A DNA stretch of 64,000 bases from Liopterus haemorrhoidalis (GCA_963971575.1 OZ020617.1:25054740-25118739), one strand, 5' to 3'; numbered from the stretch's first letter, positions 9,042-22,885 are shown. The notes: a model not told the origin generated them from the sequence alone. Made by a program: numbers and translations.

Positions 9042-12000
9042 TTATATAAAATAATTACATAAAATAAAATGAGTGGTGATAAAATTCTCAAATGGTATTT
9101 CCGTTATTAAAACCACTTTAAATAAACAATCAAATTTCGCAATTTACAAACTAATATGTACGGTTGTAAACCTGGCTATCTTCAACAACTGGTTAGATTC
9201 TCAAAGTTTTTGCTTAAGCAGAATTCTAAAGATTCGTTGATCAGACTTCTTCGGTAAGAAAGAACTGACAACTACTAAAAAAAGTGTAAGGGCAGAAGCA
9301 TTACAAACATTAGATCGACAATAGGACGAAGAATATATTGCTTGGACTTCTCAATAAAGGAGCAAAAGAGAAGATATTACGAATTATATAGAACAGCAAT
9401 ATTAAAAAATACTCATACTAGGAAATATATATATATACAAAAGGAAGGCAGATTGCGTAGTACAATATGAGATAGCAGGTGCTCATGGAAATCTCTATGC
9501 TCCATTAGTTGTTAGATGAATGATTTATCATGTATAATAAACTAGCCTAAATAACAAAACTGAAAATTAACATGCTGGAACTTATTCTGACCTAACCTGA
9601 CATAACTTAACCAGTCTTCAATATTGTTTTTTAAATATCGTAGTACAATTTTTAGTGATAGTTATCATAACTTGTGTTTCTAAAAAATGGAAAGATATTG
9701 ATAAATATGTCAATTCAAAAAAATTAAAATTTAACATATCTATTCTGACCTAACCTATCACAATTTAACCATTCTTAAGAAAACGTAGTACTTGAATGTC
9801 GACAATAAAGATTATTTACTAATATTTACCGTAACGTTTACATGATAACATGAAGGGATAGTGGTAAAAAAGTTTGTCAATTGTAGAATTAATAAAATGA
9901 CTAATGTTTATAGTTAAATATATAAAATAGCTGCCTTTTTATAAAAACTAAATTAAAATGTATTTGCCAACACGCCAAGCCTAAACAATTTGAAATTAGT
10001 TTATCAATAAACAAATATACAAACGACTATTTATAGTCAAATAAAGGATAATTTTTATCGCAATTGTTCTACTTTCGTTCTTTCATAACGCTGTTACAGT
10101 ACAAATTTGAATTGTAAATTCAATAGTTTCCATCGAAAAATTCAGTTCAATCCAGCATCCAGGTTTATCTCAGGTAGAGCGTAAAATTTATGTTGTTATA
10201 CCTGGGATTATTGTTGCCTTAGTTAAATATCGGTCTTGTAACCATAAAGATAAAATTCAATGAGTATCTTGAAGAAGGTTTAACATCTGTTTAATGGACT
10301 ATTTTTTATGGTAAATAATTGGTAATTTCCATCCAGTTAATTATTTACTAGTTAAGTAGTAGGTATATTTACTTTATTTAAACCGGTTGTGATTTAGATG
10401 AAGAACAAATGATTACTTCAAAGTTAAGTAATTACATTTGATAAAATTGGTAGTAATATCTTACTTCTGAATTCAGTTTTTTAAACTGGTCCAGATTTTT
10501 TTTTTTTGCCGATTGATATTGCTATCTCTAGAAAGAAACCAATGTGTATATAATTAAGAATAGAAAAATTATTTTATTTATTAAGTATGTTTATTTGAGT
10601 ACAGCATAATAAATTCTTCTTAAAACAGTTATTACAACAACAAAAAAGAATTTCTTTAAAAAGAGTAAAGATAATATTGTTATGAAATGGCAAATGTATT
10701 TAGTGAGTCGACAACACTGGATGGGTTTTGGCTTTGTCAAGGATTTGCTTCAGGCGCGCACACAAGGGGGTGGTCCTCGCGGGTCCTGCCTCAATTGCAC
10801 GATGCACAATCTCAAAGGCACGATGTCAACTTCCAATATTTTTTTCTTAAGTATTTTTATACATTATCATTAACATTACCAAACATTTAAAATAATGTAT
10901 GGTTTTTACTGTAATGGGGGTAACATTTAATGTATCGTAATTTTTTTTATACTTTTGACTTGCTGAACATGTACAACACTGTATTTTTATTTATTTTTAC
11001 ATGTATTGTATATAGATAGTGTACGTACATATTGGCAAAATAAATATTATCGATTTTGATAGATCCGTACTGGTGGTACTAGATTTTGAAATCTCGTAAC
11101 ATTTAGTGATTGTTTGAAACTTTTGACTATTTTGTTTAGCAAAAGCCCACTTCTATCGTTAAAAAGTGAACTCCTGACAACTTAAGAAAATAAAAATTCC
11201 ATTTAATTCCATTTAAACATTTGGAATATGCTTTATATATATATATATATATATGTATTCTGTAGGGTAAGACAAAATTGCTATGAATTATCTCCAAAAC
11301 GGTAACAAAACTCCAAAATAAAGTTCCAATATAACTGAGACAAAATTTTAAGTAAATATATCGTTGATAAAAAAGTATAAAAATGTGAATTTAAAAATGT
11401 TGATACGTTAAATGTTTATTATAAACTAGAATAAATTCTTGTGTCAGTTTTATTTATTGCTAGCTGAGGGTCGGCATTAAGACAAATCTATCATACCTTC
11501 AATATTAATTTTATTAAAAATGTATTCAACAGAAATGGTTTGCTTGTTTATTCTGAACAAATTATATACGTTTTTGACCTAAAGTAAATAAGCTTTAAGT
11601 TTATAAGCAACGGTACTCATAGCCCCCATCAAATATTCAGTTTAGCCAAAAGTGCATTCAATAGGAAAAAAAAATCGTTCTTTTATTCTAAACAACTATG
11701 GTTACACCGATAAGCAAATTGGTCAGTTACCAAACAATTGGCCAGACTAAAACGATTTATTTTCTTATTTTAAACAATTTTTGTTAGATCTCTAGGCAAC
11801 CCTTTTCTGTTTCATACATTATTATTAAATTTAATTTGGAGGCTTTAATACATTATTATTAATTATTATTTGGGAGCTATTGACGATTACCGCAAGCGGT
11901 GGAATCCTATTATTACAATTGACGATCATCTATTTTAAACTTGTTTTATCCCGAACGAATTCCTGGAACCTCAACTGGTTAAAAATTATTATTATTCAAA

Positions 12001-12850
12001 TAATTCTTAGTAATAGGCTTACTATCCAAATATTAAATGTAAAAAATTACTTGTAGGAAATAAACAATTGCTAATAGCTGCGTAAAAAAATATCATTTAC
12101 TGACTCTAGTCATTAAGTTTATAATTATCGTACTTGAAGCATCTTCGTTTGTAAATAAATAAAACATAAGAATGTGAGTAATGGCTGGCGGGCGTGTGAC
12201 ATAAGATTGCGAGTATGCAGAACGATGATATCGTACCTATCCTTGTATTCTCGTGCACTATGTCGTAATTACGTCAGCTCATATATAGAAGAGCAGCTAA
12301 TTAAAACATATCCGAAGGGTGTAAGTAAAATTATTTATTAAACCCGAACATAATATCACCCGAAATAATCACATTCTGACATAATAAGACTCAACATGTT
12401 AACATTAATTATTAATTTATTGTACATACATACATATTTGTGTGTTAAGAGTTAACAGAAAACACGGAATAAATAATTACATAATGTAAGCTTTTTGATG
12501 TTCATGTTAAATAATTTCGGTTTTGTGTTTTATTAATGGTATTTGAAATGTTTCATTCACCGGTGTCTCAGATGTGTGGTATAACAATATTGCATATTTT
12601 ATTCAGTACCTATATACATCTGAAATTTATGTTCTAATACCGTAGCTTGTTAAAAGTAAATGTAGACAGTTTTAATTACAATTTATGTATATTTTAAATT
12701 ATTTTCGTTACTAATAGATTTTAACGTAAGTAATATATATACATTCTTATATGCCACCTATTATTATTTAATATATTCTTAGCTGGTTTTTACAGTGATG
12801 CTGTTACCATAAACCAGTGTTTCCCGAAGTGTTTACATTCTTCGTTTACT
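9042..12850. other. AT-rich DNA, mostly unrecognised
   Basis: Short (TA)n runs occur at 9428-9437 and 11234-11254. A 110-bp GC-rich patch at 10750-10840 (cgcgggtcctgcctc) stands out but matches no element end I know. A hAT-end fragment at about 11695 is listed separately. No coding exon was found. Confidence 0.45.
11695..11760 (+). mobile_element. hAT end fragment, same family as 42.2 kb
   Basis: The run accgataagcaaattggtca, continued by gttaccaaacaattggcc, parallels the left end of the 42207-43074 element (gagaagcaaattggccgatt and following bases). No right end was found within 1 kb, so this is a truncated copy. Confidence 0.5.
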
Positions 12851-13165
12851 ACACGTTTCAAGTGATAGTTATGTTTATATCCACCGAAAAATCAATTTGT
12901 CTGTCTGTCTATTTGTCCGAAATTCACACAAAACCGGGATTAAAAAAGGCTATATGGCATTTCAGAATTTTCATTCTAGTGGGGTTTCGGGGTGCACGCC
13001 AACTAAGAAACTTGAAATATCTTACTTATTATTGAAAACGTAAATTACAAAAATTGTTTAGTAAAAGAATACAAACCTTTTTCGTTATACGCATTTTTTC
13101 AATATTTGAATGAATATTTACTAAAATTTTGAAATATTTTACCCATTAGTTAGGATACGAGCCAG
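12850..13165 (+). repeat. Helitron-family fragment
   Basis: The phrases atttgtccgaaattcacac and gaaatatcttacttattatt closely match the interior of the Helitron at 912-1412 (cttgtccgaaattcacata; gaaatatctcatttattatt). Neither terminus is recognisable. It lies just upstream of the LINE insertion. Confidence 0.5.
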
Positions 13166-13463
13166 GGGTAGCAAAAAATAAGTTTTATACATTTTAAATA
13201 ACAGATTTTTTTTTAAACATGTTAAAACTAATGTTAACTAGGTAGAATGGTAGGCATTAGTAACTCGCAGTCTGTAATTACAGTTCGATATCGATGTAGC
13301 ATTATTGTCTCACAGGTTGGCAAAAAAAGGTTTTTTCCATTTATTTAAATTTGTTTTAAACACCAGCTCAGTTTTAAACAAGTTTTAAACATGTCAACCG
13401 TGATGCGAACACGTAGAAAGATTGTGCCGGCGCATAATAACGTTTGTTAACATTCGCTGACCA

Positions 13464-15042
13464 AATAAGGGGGTGAGGCAGGGCTGTCCGTTGAGCCCAA
13501 CATTATTTAATATATACGTAGCTGACTTGGAAGAAACAATGAGGAAGGGGCAAGACGGAGGAGTGGTGGTGGGAAGGAAGAAGTATTGGACAATGGGATA
13601 CGCAGATGACCTGACTCTGATGGCAGAGAATGAGCAGGGACTAAAGAGGATGATGGTCAGAGCGGACAAGTACTTCAGAAGAAAAAAACTGGAGGTAAAC
13701 AGAGATAAAACGAAGGTGATGGTGTTTGGAAAGGGGGGAGGAAAGAGAAAGAAGATAAGATGGGAATGGTCAGGGACAGAAATTGAAGAGGTAAAGAGTA
13801 TGAAGTACCTCGGATATGTTCTAACGAGGAACAACAGAGCAGAGCAGCATGTTAGAGAAAGGGTGAAGAAAGCAAGAATGGTTATGGGGAAGCTATGGAG
13901 CATAGGAGAGAGGAGGTTTGACGACGATATCAGGTGGAGAATGAAATTGTTTGACGGGATTGTGAAGAGTATCCTCATGTACGGAGTAGAGATCTGGGGA
14001 TGGAAAGAATGGGAGATAGTAGAAAGGGTACAAGAGGGATACATGAGATGGATTATGGGATTAGACAGAACGACACCAGGATATATAGTGAGAGAGGAAA
14101 TGAAGAGGGAAAAGCTGAGAGTAGGAGCCGGGGCGAGGGCGGCGAAGTATGAGGAGAAAATCAGGAGGGACGAAAGAAGGAAGATAATAAGAGAATGCTG
14201 GGAAGAAAGAATGAAGGAAGAACAAAAAGGTAAACTGTCGGAATGGGGAGAAACAAGGAAAGAGTACTATTGGAGATGTGGGATGGACATAAGGGAAGCT
14301 GAGCGAAAGAGAAATGAAGGAAGAAACATAGTAGAAGAATTGAGAAGGAGAGACAAGGAGGTACAGGAGCAGGAAAGAACAGTAAGAATAGACAATTCAA
14401 GGAATGTGAAAAGGTATAGGGAGATAAGGACGGTAGGAATACCTAAATATTTGAAAGGGAGGAGAGGAAAGGCAGGGGGCAGAGTTAGAAGGATTGCCAG
14501 ATTAAGATGCGGAAATGAAGAACGGAGTAGTAGGTATTGGGCAAAACCGGAGGATAGGGTATGCAGAATGTGTAGAGAGGAGGAAGAATCCTTGGAACAT
14601 CTTACAAAAAGATGTGGAAAGATGACAAAATGGGAGGGAGAGATAAAGGAGCTGTTGAGTGAAGAAGGAAAGGGAGAAAGGTGGGCGAGAGTACTCGAGG
14701 AAAGAAGGAAGGAATGCGGAGAGGTAAGACAGAACTGAGTACAGGAAGGAAGAAAGAGGCAATGGAGGAGGAAAGAAAAGAGGGAAGAGAAGCGAAGAAA
14801 GAAAGAGGGGAAGAACAACTGGAGTCAAGAAGGAAGGAGACCGGAGACGGAAGCTGAAAAGAGATTACGAAGAAAGAGATGAACACCGGAGGTAGAAGGT
14901 AGAAGAAGAAGAAGAAGAAAGAAAATCATAAAATTATATTATATTATTTTATTTTATTATATTATTATGATTATTTTTCTCAATGTAGTAGTTAAAACCC
15001 TATACGCCGGAAGGCCTAGGGGAAATAAAGAATTATATAATA
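13464..15042 (+). mobile_element. 5'-truncated non-LTR retrotransposon (LINE) with 16-bp TSD
   Basis: The insertion is flanked by the perfect direct repeat taacattcgctgacca at 13448-13463 and 15043-15058, the expected product of target-primed reverse transcription. The 5' end is cut inside the reverse transcriptase at motif B (GVRQGCPLSP). The 3' part after the ORF has (GAA)n and TTATA-rich tracts, then a short end sequence (gccggaaggcctaggggaaa) and an aataaag-like tail with no long poly(A). The ORF is uninterrupted and the flanking repeat exact, so the insertion looks recent. This ORF type is abundant in insects. I cannot place the clade firmly (R1/LOA/I-like). Confidence 0.9.
13473..14738 (+). 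CDS. LINE reverse transcriptase, C-terminal part (intact frame)
   Basis: The 421-codon frame opens inside the reverse transcriptase (RQGCPLSPTLFNIY, motif B). It then has the catalytic YADD at about residues 43-46 and the KYLGY motif E at 111-115. A long, highly charged thumb/connection region (KR/EE-rich) follows. Near the C-terminus there is a zinc-knuckle-like C-x2-C-x8-H-x4-C at about 364-381 (VCRMC...EHLTKRC), common in insect LINEs. Motifs 1-A and the endonuclease domain are missing because the element is 5'-truncated; the first codon given (GTG) is only the frame edge, not a start. The coding strand is markedly purine-rich (AGGA/GAAG runs), which creates long spurious open frames on the other strand. 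The protein is unlikely to act on its own. Confidence 0.88.
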   Translation: MRQGCPLSPTLFNIYVADLEETMRKGQDGGVVVGRKKYWTMGYADDLTLMAENEQGLKRMMVRADKYFRRKKLEVNRDKTKVMVFGKGGGKRKKIRWEWSGTEIEEVKSMKYLGYVLTRNNRAEQHVRERVKKARMVMGKLWSIGERRFDDDIRWRMKLFDGIVKSILMYGVEIWGWKEWEIVERVQEGYMRWIMGLDRTTPGYIVREEMKREKLRVGAGARAAKYEEKIRRDERRKIIRECWEERMKEEQKGKLSEWGETRKEYYWRCGMDIREAERKRNEGRNIVEELRRRDKEVQEQERTVRIDNSRNVKRYREIRTVGIPKYLKGRRGKAGGRVRRIARLRCGNEERSSRYWAKPEDRVCRMCREEEESLEHLTKRCGKMTKWEGEIKELLSEEGKGERWARVLEERRKECGEVRQN

Positions 15043-15239
15043 TAACATTCGCTGACCATCCAGAATATCACTTTACTTTTAAATGTACCCGGCAGTGGTG
15101 CAGTCAGGATCTTGTCTTGGGGAGGGCCGAATCAAAAATACAAATAAAAAATATGTAGACATTTATTATTTATTATATTATAATAAATAATAAATATATT
15201 CTTTGCAGAAGTTTATCAAATAGCTCATTTTCTCTTTTT

Positions 15240-15990
15240 GGTTTCTTGGACTTTATTCAGTCGGAATTAGGCACTGAAATGATTACAAAATTTGTTTATG
15301 TTTAATAAATCTCATATTCAATGAGTTAACATATTCCAAGAATGTTATTCCTAGTTGGGTAATATTTGATTTATAATTAAAAATGTTAATAATGATATAT
15401 TTTTCTTTTTCATTAATAATTTTTAATTCATTGTCTGAATATATACGAGTGGTCAAACTTAAATCCTCATTTTTGGATTGTAAATATTTACATTATTAGC
15501 AATGTACAGCTAAATACTTTTTCTATTGATAATAACGAGATCGGGAAATTTCGTTTCTGTATTCCGCACATTAAAATATCTGCTAAAGAAGATGTCGTAT
15601 TTTCTCTCCAGGTGGCAATTTCGTCCAGTGCATGAAAGACTGATTCTAATAGTTGTACCACAACGATGATCGAATACTGGTTTTCCACTCATCGTGTTGG
15701 GCACAATTGTTTAAGTTTCTAGTGTTTCGTTTCAGGAGCGAATTCATTATTTTTTTCGGACAATACTGTATTTCGTTTTGGTGTTTCAAAAAACACATAC
15801 ATTTTTTCAACTGTTCCAAAACAATTACTGACATCACGTATTGTCGAAGACTTAGATAGTAATAGATTTAGGGAATGAGCTACACAATGTAAATATCAGC
15901 AGGGTATCTTTGTCTGACGTAAGCCTGAACTCCTTCTACTTCACCAGTAATTATACTTATTGACAACGAGTAAAAATCGGTGAGAAACTA
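15240..15990 (-). pseudogene. hAT transposase remnant (ZMYM1/DUF4371-like)
   Basis: Reading leftwards, fragments in order are GVQAYVRQRYPADIYIV, AHSLNLLLSKSSTIRDVS, then FGTVEKMYVFFETPKRN. These are followed by a degraded LC-x-TRW block (LCPTR*VENQYS), LLESVFHALDEIATW and ADILMCGIQKRNFPISLL, then LNMRFIKHKQIL*SFQCLIP. The HSLNL and LCxTRW landmarks and their order are those of the ZMYM1-like hAT transposases found widely in insects. Several stops and frameshifts are present and the C-terminal dimerisation domain is not seen. Confidence 0.8.
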
Positions 15991-16195
15991 ACCTCGAGCC
16001 GTACATTTGCAATTTTTACCTTTTAACTTGCAAAATGTACCCTGTCTGGCCTGCCCTGGTGTAAATAGATTTTTTTTACCTCATTTTGCGTTTATATTTA
16101 ATTACGCAAGCATCCACAATGGCTTACACTGCGGTTGGCCTCAATAAGGCCATGGACATCGCACATCTGCCAATATGTGTGAATATTCACATTTA

Positions 16196-16373
16196 TCTAT
16201 AAAACAAAACCAAAGACCGATTTTTAGATTGCGATTTTCTCCAAACCAAAATGTGTATTTATACGAAAAAAAAAATGGTCAATATTGTTTACAACGTAAT
16301 TTTAAATTAAATTACTGTTGCGGTTAACAAATTTTATCTTCAACTCCCCAAGCTGTGCCGGGTAATCTGCTAG
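16196..16373 (+). mobile_element. Short Helitron nested in the hAT
   Basis: The 5' end tctataaaacaaaacc is preceded by A at 16195. The 3' end gtgccgggtaatctgCTAG ends at 16373 and is followed by T. The 3' end has the same layout as those at 1412, 54557 and, inverted, 57528. At 178 bp it is non-coding. It lies within the hAT at 15093-16448, so it inserted later than that element or was carried by it. Confidence 0.5.
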
Positions 16374-16456
16374 TATTGCATAATACTTCATAATAATTGT
16401 GCTAATTCTGATAGCCCTGGGGGGCGCCCCCCCTGGGCTGCGCCACTGATACCCGG

Positions 16457-18465
16457 GCACACAGAATGTTTGTCATTACTTGTCAGCGCATGTCGTATGC
16501 GCCGATAAATAAACAGGAATCTTTGAATTGTTATATTTTACCTTACTTCTTTGATATTTTGTTGATTTTGTTATGGATTTGTTTTACAACATCTAGTCTG
16601 CAGAAGTAGCAAATTTTAGTGTGTATACAATACCCCTCAAGCAGTTACAGGAACATTTTTTGATGAAGAAATTTTAGTAAACCGACGCAGGTGCTCAACA
16701 GGCGCCGACACAATATTTCTACCAATTCATACCTTTAATAACAGCATAAATATGTAAAAAAAAAATGGTTTAGATAGAAGAAACGATTATTTTCTGTTCA
16801 ATGCAGTTTTTAATAAAATGAATTTTTGGGGGACGTGAGCGCTACCTATAAACTTGAAATATCTAATTTATTATTTACTTGACAGCAAAAATGTATATAA
16901 GAATAGTTGCTTAGTATGAAGAAACGATTATTTTCTGATGAATGTAGTTCTTTATTACATAATCATTTGAGACAATGCAAATTTCTGATGTTTCAATGAA
17001 TATTTAATATAAAATAAAGGGCTGTTTAAATACTACTGTAAAAACGTTTACTATCGGTTGTTAACCTATATATTTTATCTTCATAATAATCCGTTCATTT
17101 TATTTTTATTCAACTATGCTTTGAGAACAGGAATAGTTTAGTTTCTGACATCTTTGTATCCACGGTAGGTAGTCTGTTTCTACACAGGTCTGTAGCCTCA
17201 GGCTAGATGAGAGGTCTAAAAATGTTGTAGGTATAATAAGCCACATGTTAGAAACATACAACCGCTGTTCACTAAAGTTTGGGGTATTTTATTTCATAGG
17301 GTAGGAAATATTAAACAGAAATTGTATAATGGTCTTTTGAAATTTGGTCAGTGTTTAGTTATTATACATGTTTCAGTAGAATATGTTCAATACAGATTTG
17401 TACGGTTAAATAAATAATTTATGTTAACATATATATGCTAATTATGATATTTGAATATTATTGTTACACAGATTATTCCTTAAAAATAAAAGATACAGAA
17501 TTTGCATTTCATATTACAGTAATTATACAATGAATTTGGAATGAATTATTGTAATTCTATACATACAAATTGTATACTATATATACGTTTCAAAAGTATT
17601 CAAAAGGGAAAAAAGCTGTATTATAAATTATTGTTTTTGATATTCGAACTTAATTTTCTTACCCTTGATTACCTTGAAGTTTAGGTAATCTTTTTAAGAT
17701 GGCAGCGCCAAAGTGGCAAAATCGAAACTAATCTAATATATAATTTTTTAAATGATATTTATTTTTTCCTGTCTCTATTTCCTCTTGGGTACTTACAATT
17801 GGATTGACTTAATTTCTCAAATCTCGAATATGGGCAACTCGCTGTAGTGGCCCCTTTACTATAACCATACTTTCCTACGCGCTCTAGCGGCTCCCTAGAG
17901 GATTTATCTTTATGTCCCTCATATGATTCTTTACAGTTTTATTATGAGTGTCCGGTGATTAGTATATTTATCATTTTACTTAAAATGAGGTCTATAGTGT
18001 TTATTTTAGTTACATATGCGTCATTTTTGTTAGATGATAAATTGATAACTAACATACTCTTAGAGGCGCGCGCCCATGATTTTTTCTTGGGGGGGGACTC
18101 GGAAGACAAACAATTTTATTAGTGGGTGCAGAAGCAAAAAATTTTTGGGGTGGACGACAATATATTGTATTTATGGTTTATTTATTTTTATTCTATTTAT
18201 TTGTATTTATTTTATTTTATCTGTATCGACTTATTTAATTTATTTTAAAAACGTTTATATTTAATTTTATTCATTTATTTTATAATTTCTATATTTTTAC
18301 AATTTCATTTGACTTGCATTTTCATTTTATTTTAATTATATATTTTAAAGTGTATATTTTATAATTTTATATTTCTTATGTATTAATTATTTATTTATTT
18401 ATTTATTTTATTTCACGTTATACTTACTCAGATTCTACATTATACATTACACTCTCATTTATACT
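16457..18465. other. AT-rich DNA with a Helitron-family fragment
   Basis: At 16780-16990 two short blocks repeat (gaaacgattattttctg at about 16780 and 16921), together with gaaatatctaatttattatt, matching the interior of the Helitron at 912-1412. A GC-rich patch at 18064-18110 (gaggcgcgcgcccatgat, then a G-run) resembles a DNA-transposon end with no identifiable partner. Nothing else was recognised. Confidence 0.45.
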
Positions 18466-18466
18466 G

Positions 18467-18520
<54 letters not shown>
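18466..18520. repeat. (TA)n microsatellite
   Basis: About 50 bases of uninterrupted TA, preceded by TTTA/TTTATT-rich sequence from about 18385. Confidence 0.9.
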
Positions 18521-18524
<4 letters not shown>

Positions 18525-18769
18525 TATAGTTACACTACATTCTATTGTTATACACTTATATTAATTATCCTATTGTAGCTCCGATGAAGAATAAAACTTA
18601 TTCGAAACTTGTCAGCTGATTTGATTAGTTTTCATTGCTGTTCGCAACCCGTACAACCTCCTTCTTCCATTAGTATCTACGGACACGACTACTCCAAACA
18701 CATAATGTAAATGTCAAAAAAATATATATATATATATGATATTTTCATCCTTTACTGATAAAAAAAAAT

Positions 18770-18962
18770 ATGTGATTGTTAAGAGCTTCCATGTGATAAC
18801 CCCCAAAATTTTACAAACATATATAAATATATATTTCGATAAACACGTTTTTGTTTATATTTTTTACGCAATATGTTTTTTTATCAATTTTTTTTTTGTA
18901 TGTAGTGCAGAGTTATACCTACACATGTCAAATAACAATTCTCTAGATCCAGCAATTTTTCC
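18770..18962 (+). repeat. Degenerate fragment of the 32.3/62.4-kb repeat family
   Basis: The phrase cgataaacacgtttttgttt, followed by a similar arrangement of T-rich segments, parallels cgatgagcacatatttgttt in the copy at 32265-33345. Termini are not visible and divergence is high. Confidence 0.4.
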
Positions 18963-19159
18963 ATAGTTTCTACCGAACTCATTAGTGGCAGTCTAAGGGT
19001 TTCTTAATCAAACCTACGAAAACAAAAAGTCACAGAGAACATAGGAATATTCATTTTATATTAATTTCAATACTGATCCCATTAAAAAATAGTCTATATG
19101 TTGTATAACGTCGTGATTTTACAGTACGATTATTTTAAATTTTTAAAATTTTCGTTTCA

Positions 19160-19215
19160 CTGGACTTAAAGGGGGGGCACGTGCCCCCAGTGCCCTCCTC
19201 TGAATACGCCAGTGG
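19160..19215 (-). mobile_element. DNA-transposon end, partner not found
   Basis: The GC-rich block gggggggcacgtgcccccag, followed by a sequence ending cgccagtgg, looks like an animal DNA-transposon terminus that starts CCACTGGCGTATTC on the minus strand. A possible opposite end at 18064 does not match well in sequence or flank, so the element is left unpaired. Confidence 0.4.
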
Positions 19216-19219
19216 CTCA

Positions 19220-20340
19220 TGCGTAGTTTTTCCATCCAAATCTTCCCTAACATTTTCTTTCTTTTTATACTCGTCACGTGTCTTAGCCACTGTAATCATT
19301 TCCTCTTATTTTCTGTGACACTGGTATGGTTTTCGAATTTCTACATTCTTGCTGCTTTTTTATTTATTAATGATCTGTGTGGAGTAAACATTTCGGCGTA
19401 TTTTGTTTTCAAAATGTCAGTGATTGTGATTACTGTCGATCTTGTTTTATTATATCTTTATATTTTAATAAGCGTAATGTAGTTTGACAATTTTGCCTGC
19501 GCAGAGTATATTAAAAGTTTTTTTTTCCAAAATTATTTATTATTAATTTAATTTTTTAACTATAAAATAGCCCCGACAGTTATTGCGGTTTTAATTGTTT
19601 CTTAAAAATCCTTTTTAGATACATTGTAAGCGACAGACGCAGTTTCAGTTGCATGCCGCATATCTATGTAGTTGTCGTTTATGTAGTTGTTGTTTATGCG
19701 CTCTAGCACCTTTGATAAGATTTCTAGGGAAGAACTCCTTTTCTACAAGCCTAAGCTACACATTTCGCTGTTATACTCGGGTCGTCGTGCGGGAGTTGGC
19801 GATGATGATAATGCCAGTATGCTATAGGTGCACGAGGGCTCTTACTATCTTAAGCCATACGATGCACGGTGGTCACACCACATTTTAACAAAATTACAAT
19901 TTAAAACTATAAAGTTATATGAATACTTAAAAAAGGGCAATGTTATTAGTGAAGTGATTAATTTTGATTATAAAATAAGACAATAACGTTCTAGAAAATA
20001 TTTATTTATTATCAAGGCAGTTCCGGCTCGTAAGAGGAGGAACTTGTCTCTGGATGCAAGTTATTGTCACGTGAGTGGTATCACCTTGCTGATAATAGAA
20101 CAAAATGAGTGAAATAAAAAAAAACATACCATAATCCAACAATGCAAAATTTCAAAAGCTAGCAGATTAACTTGAGTAGCTTTAAGTACGTCTTAAGTAA
20201 TTTTTCTGAAAAAATCTAAATTTAATGTTTAATCATAATGTAAGTCATAAATAAGAATTACAGAATTTAAAATGCAACATTAATTTGAATCTTTCATAAA
20301 TGCATTATTTAAAAAAGTTTGTAAATAAGTATTGAATATT
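19220..20340. other. Unrecognised stretch
   Basis: Moderately GC-rich patches at 19620-19880 and 20010-20090 carry no recognisable coding. Short direct repeats (tatgtagttgtcgttta / tatgtagttgttgttta) occur at 19664-19697. Confidence 0.4.
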
Positions 20341-20349
20341 TCATAATAT

Positions 20350-20466
20350 ACAGGGTGGTCTTCAAGAGACACGCATTGGCGACTTGTTAGCTATCAACTT
20401 GAAAACTCACCCCAGTTCTGAAAAGTTTTATCCCCCATGGTGCGGAACTATTGACCCACCCTATAT
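20350..20466. mobile_element. Possible short MITE
   Basis: Approximate inverted ends cagggtggtc (left) and gacccaccct (right) lie next to TATA-rich flanks about 115 bp apart. The match is short and imperfect, so this is a weak call. Confidence 0.35.
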
Positions 20467-20686
20467 ATTGCTTCCACGCTTGTATAATGTACTATCGAAT
20501 ACACACTGAAATATACGTACCCCTAATAACTAGTTGTTCGAATTAGATTTATTGAATATTTTTCAGTCCAACGACAAAAATGTAAAGCAGGGGGCTACAC
20601 TAATGGGATTTTACACTATTTTTATTGATTCAGCGTTTTATATAACTAGTAAAGGAGACTATTCTAGAATAGCATGTATTCTTCTT

Positions 20687-20900
20687 CTTCTTTCTTGCGC
20701 ACAATCAGTCGGGTTGACTTTTGGCCTCATTCCATCTTGATCTGTTAATTGTCTGGTCTTTCTGTGTCCTGTATACTAATATTTGTTAGACCTGTCCATC
20801 TAGTTAGTAGATCTTTCCATCTTTTGTGAGGTTTTGCCCTTGATCAACGGGTATTTAATCTTCCTTTCTACATACTTCTAACAATTCCTAGCATAAATGT
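20687..20900 (-). pseudogene. LINE 3' end fragment (RTE-like C-terminus)
   Basis: The minus-strand translation gives KPHKRWKDLLTRWTGLTNI, then RPDN*QIKM and, in another frame, PKVNPTDCAQERRR. The last motif ends the ORF of a LINE family also seen at 43.6 kb (LKVNPTDSAQKRR). Frameshifts and stops make it inactive. Only the 3' end is present, as expected for 5'-truncated insertions. Confidence 0.6.
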
Positions 20901-21151
20901 GTTAATGAATATGTAGTAACCAAATATCACAAATGACATAAGAGGTAGACGATTGCAGTGGATGTGACATGTGATTAAACTGATAGAATACGGAGTTGAT
21001 ATTTTTAGGACAAGGGTTAAAAAGTAGCCAAATGATTCGTGTAGTTGTCGGACGGTTGGATACTGCGGTCCCTAGCTTCCATTTAAACTAGAATGAATTA
21101 ATGATAAAAAAATTCTAACAAGACCTAGTCTTGTGTGAAATGTTTATTTAG

Positions 21152-22885
<1,734 letters not shown>

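Larger units (their letters stand above)
15093..16448 (-). mobile_element. hAT element (ZMYM1-like class) with 8-bp TSD
   Basis: The left end cagtggtgcagtcagg (15093) and the inverted right end cctgggctgcgccactg (to 16448) are imperfect inverted repeats. The flanks are gtacccgg (15085-15092) and atacccgg (16449-16456), an 8-bp duplication with one mismatch. Minus-strand coding inside is a recognisable but broken hAT transposase. A small Helitron sits inside near the right end. The copy is old and inactive. Confidence 0.82.

Noticed and set aside
13394..14886. Several long open frames on the minus strand, rich in Ser/Phe/Leu/Pro
   Set aside because: They lie opposite the purine-rich LINE reverse-transcriptase frame and are explained by the strand composition. 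No protein motif is visible in them.
18064..19215. A single DNA transposon spanning both GC-rich ends
   Set aside because: The two ends do not form inverted repeats and the flanking 8-mers differ, so they are more likely unrelated fragments.
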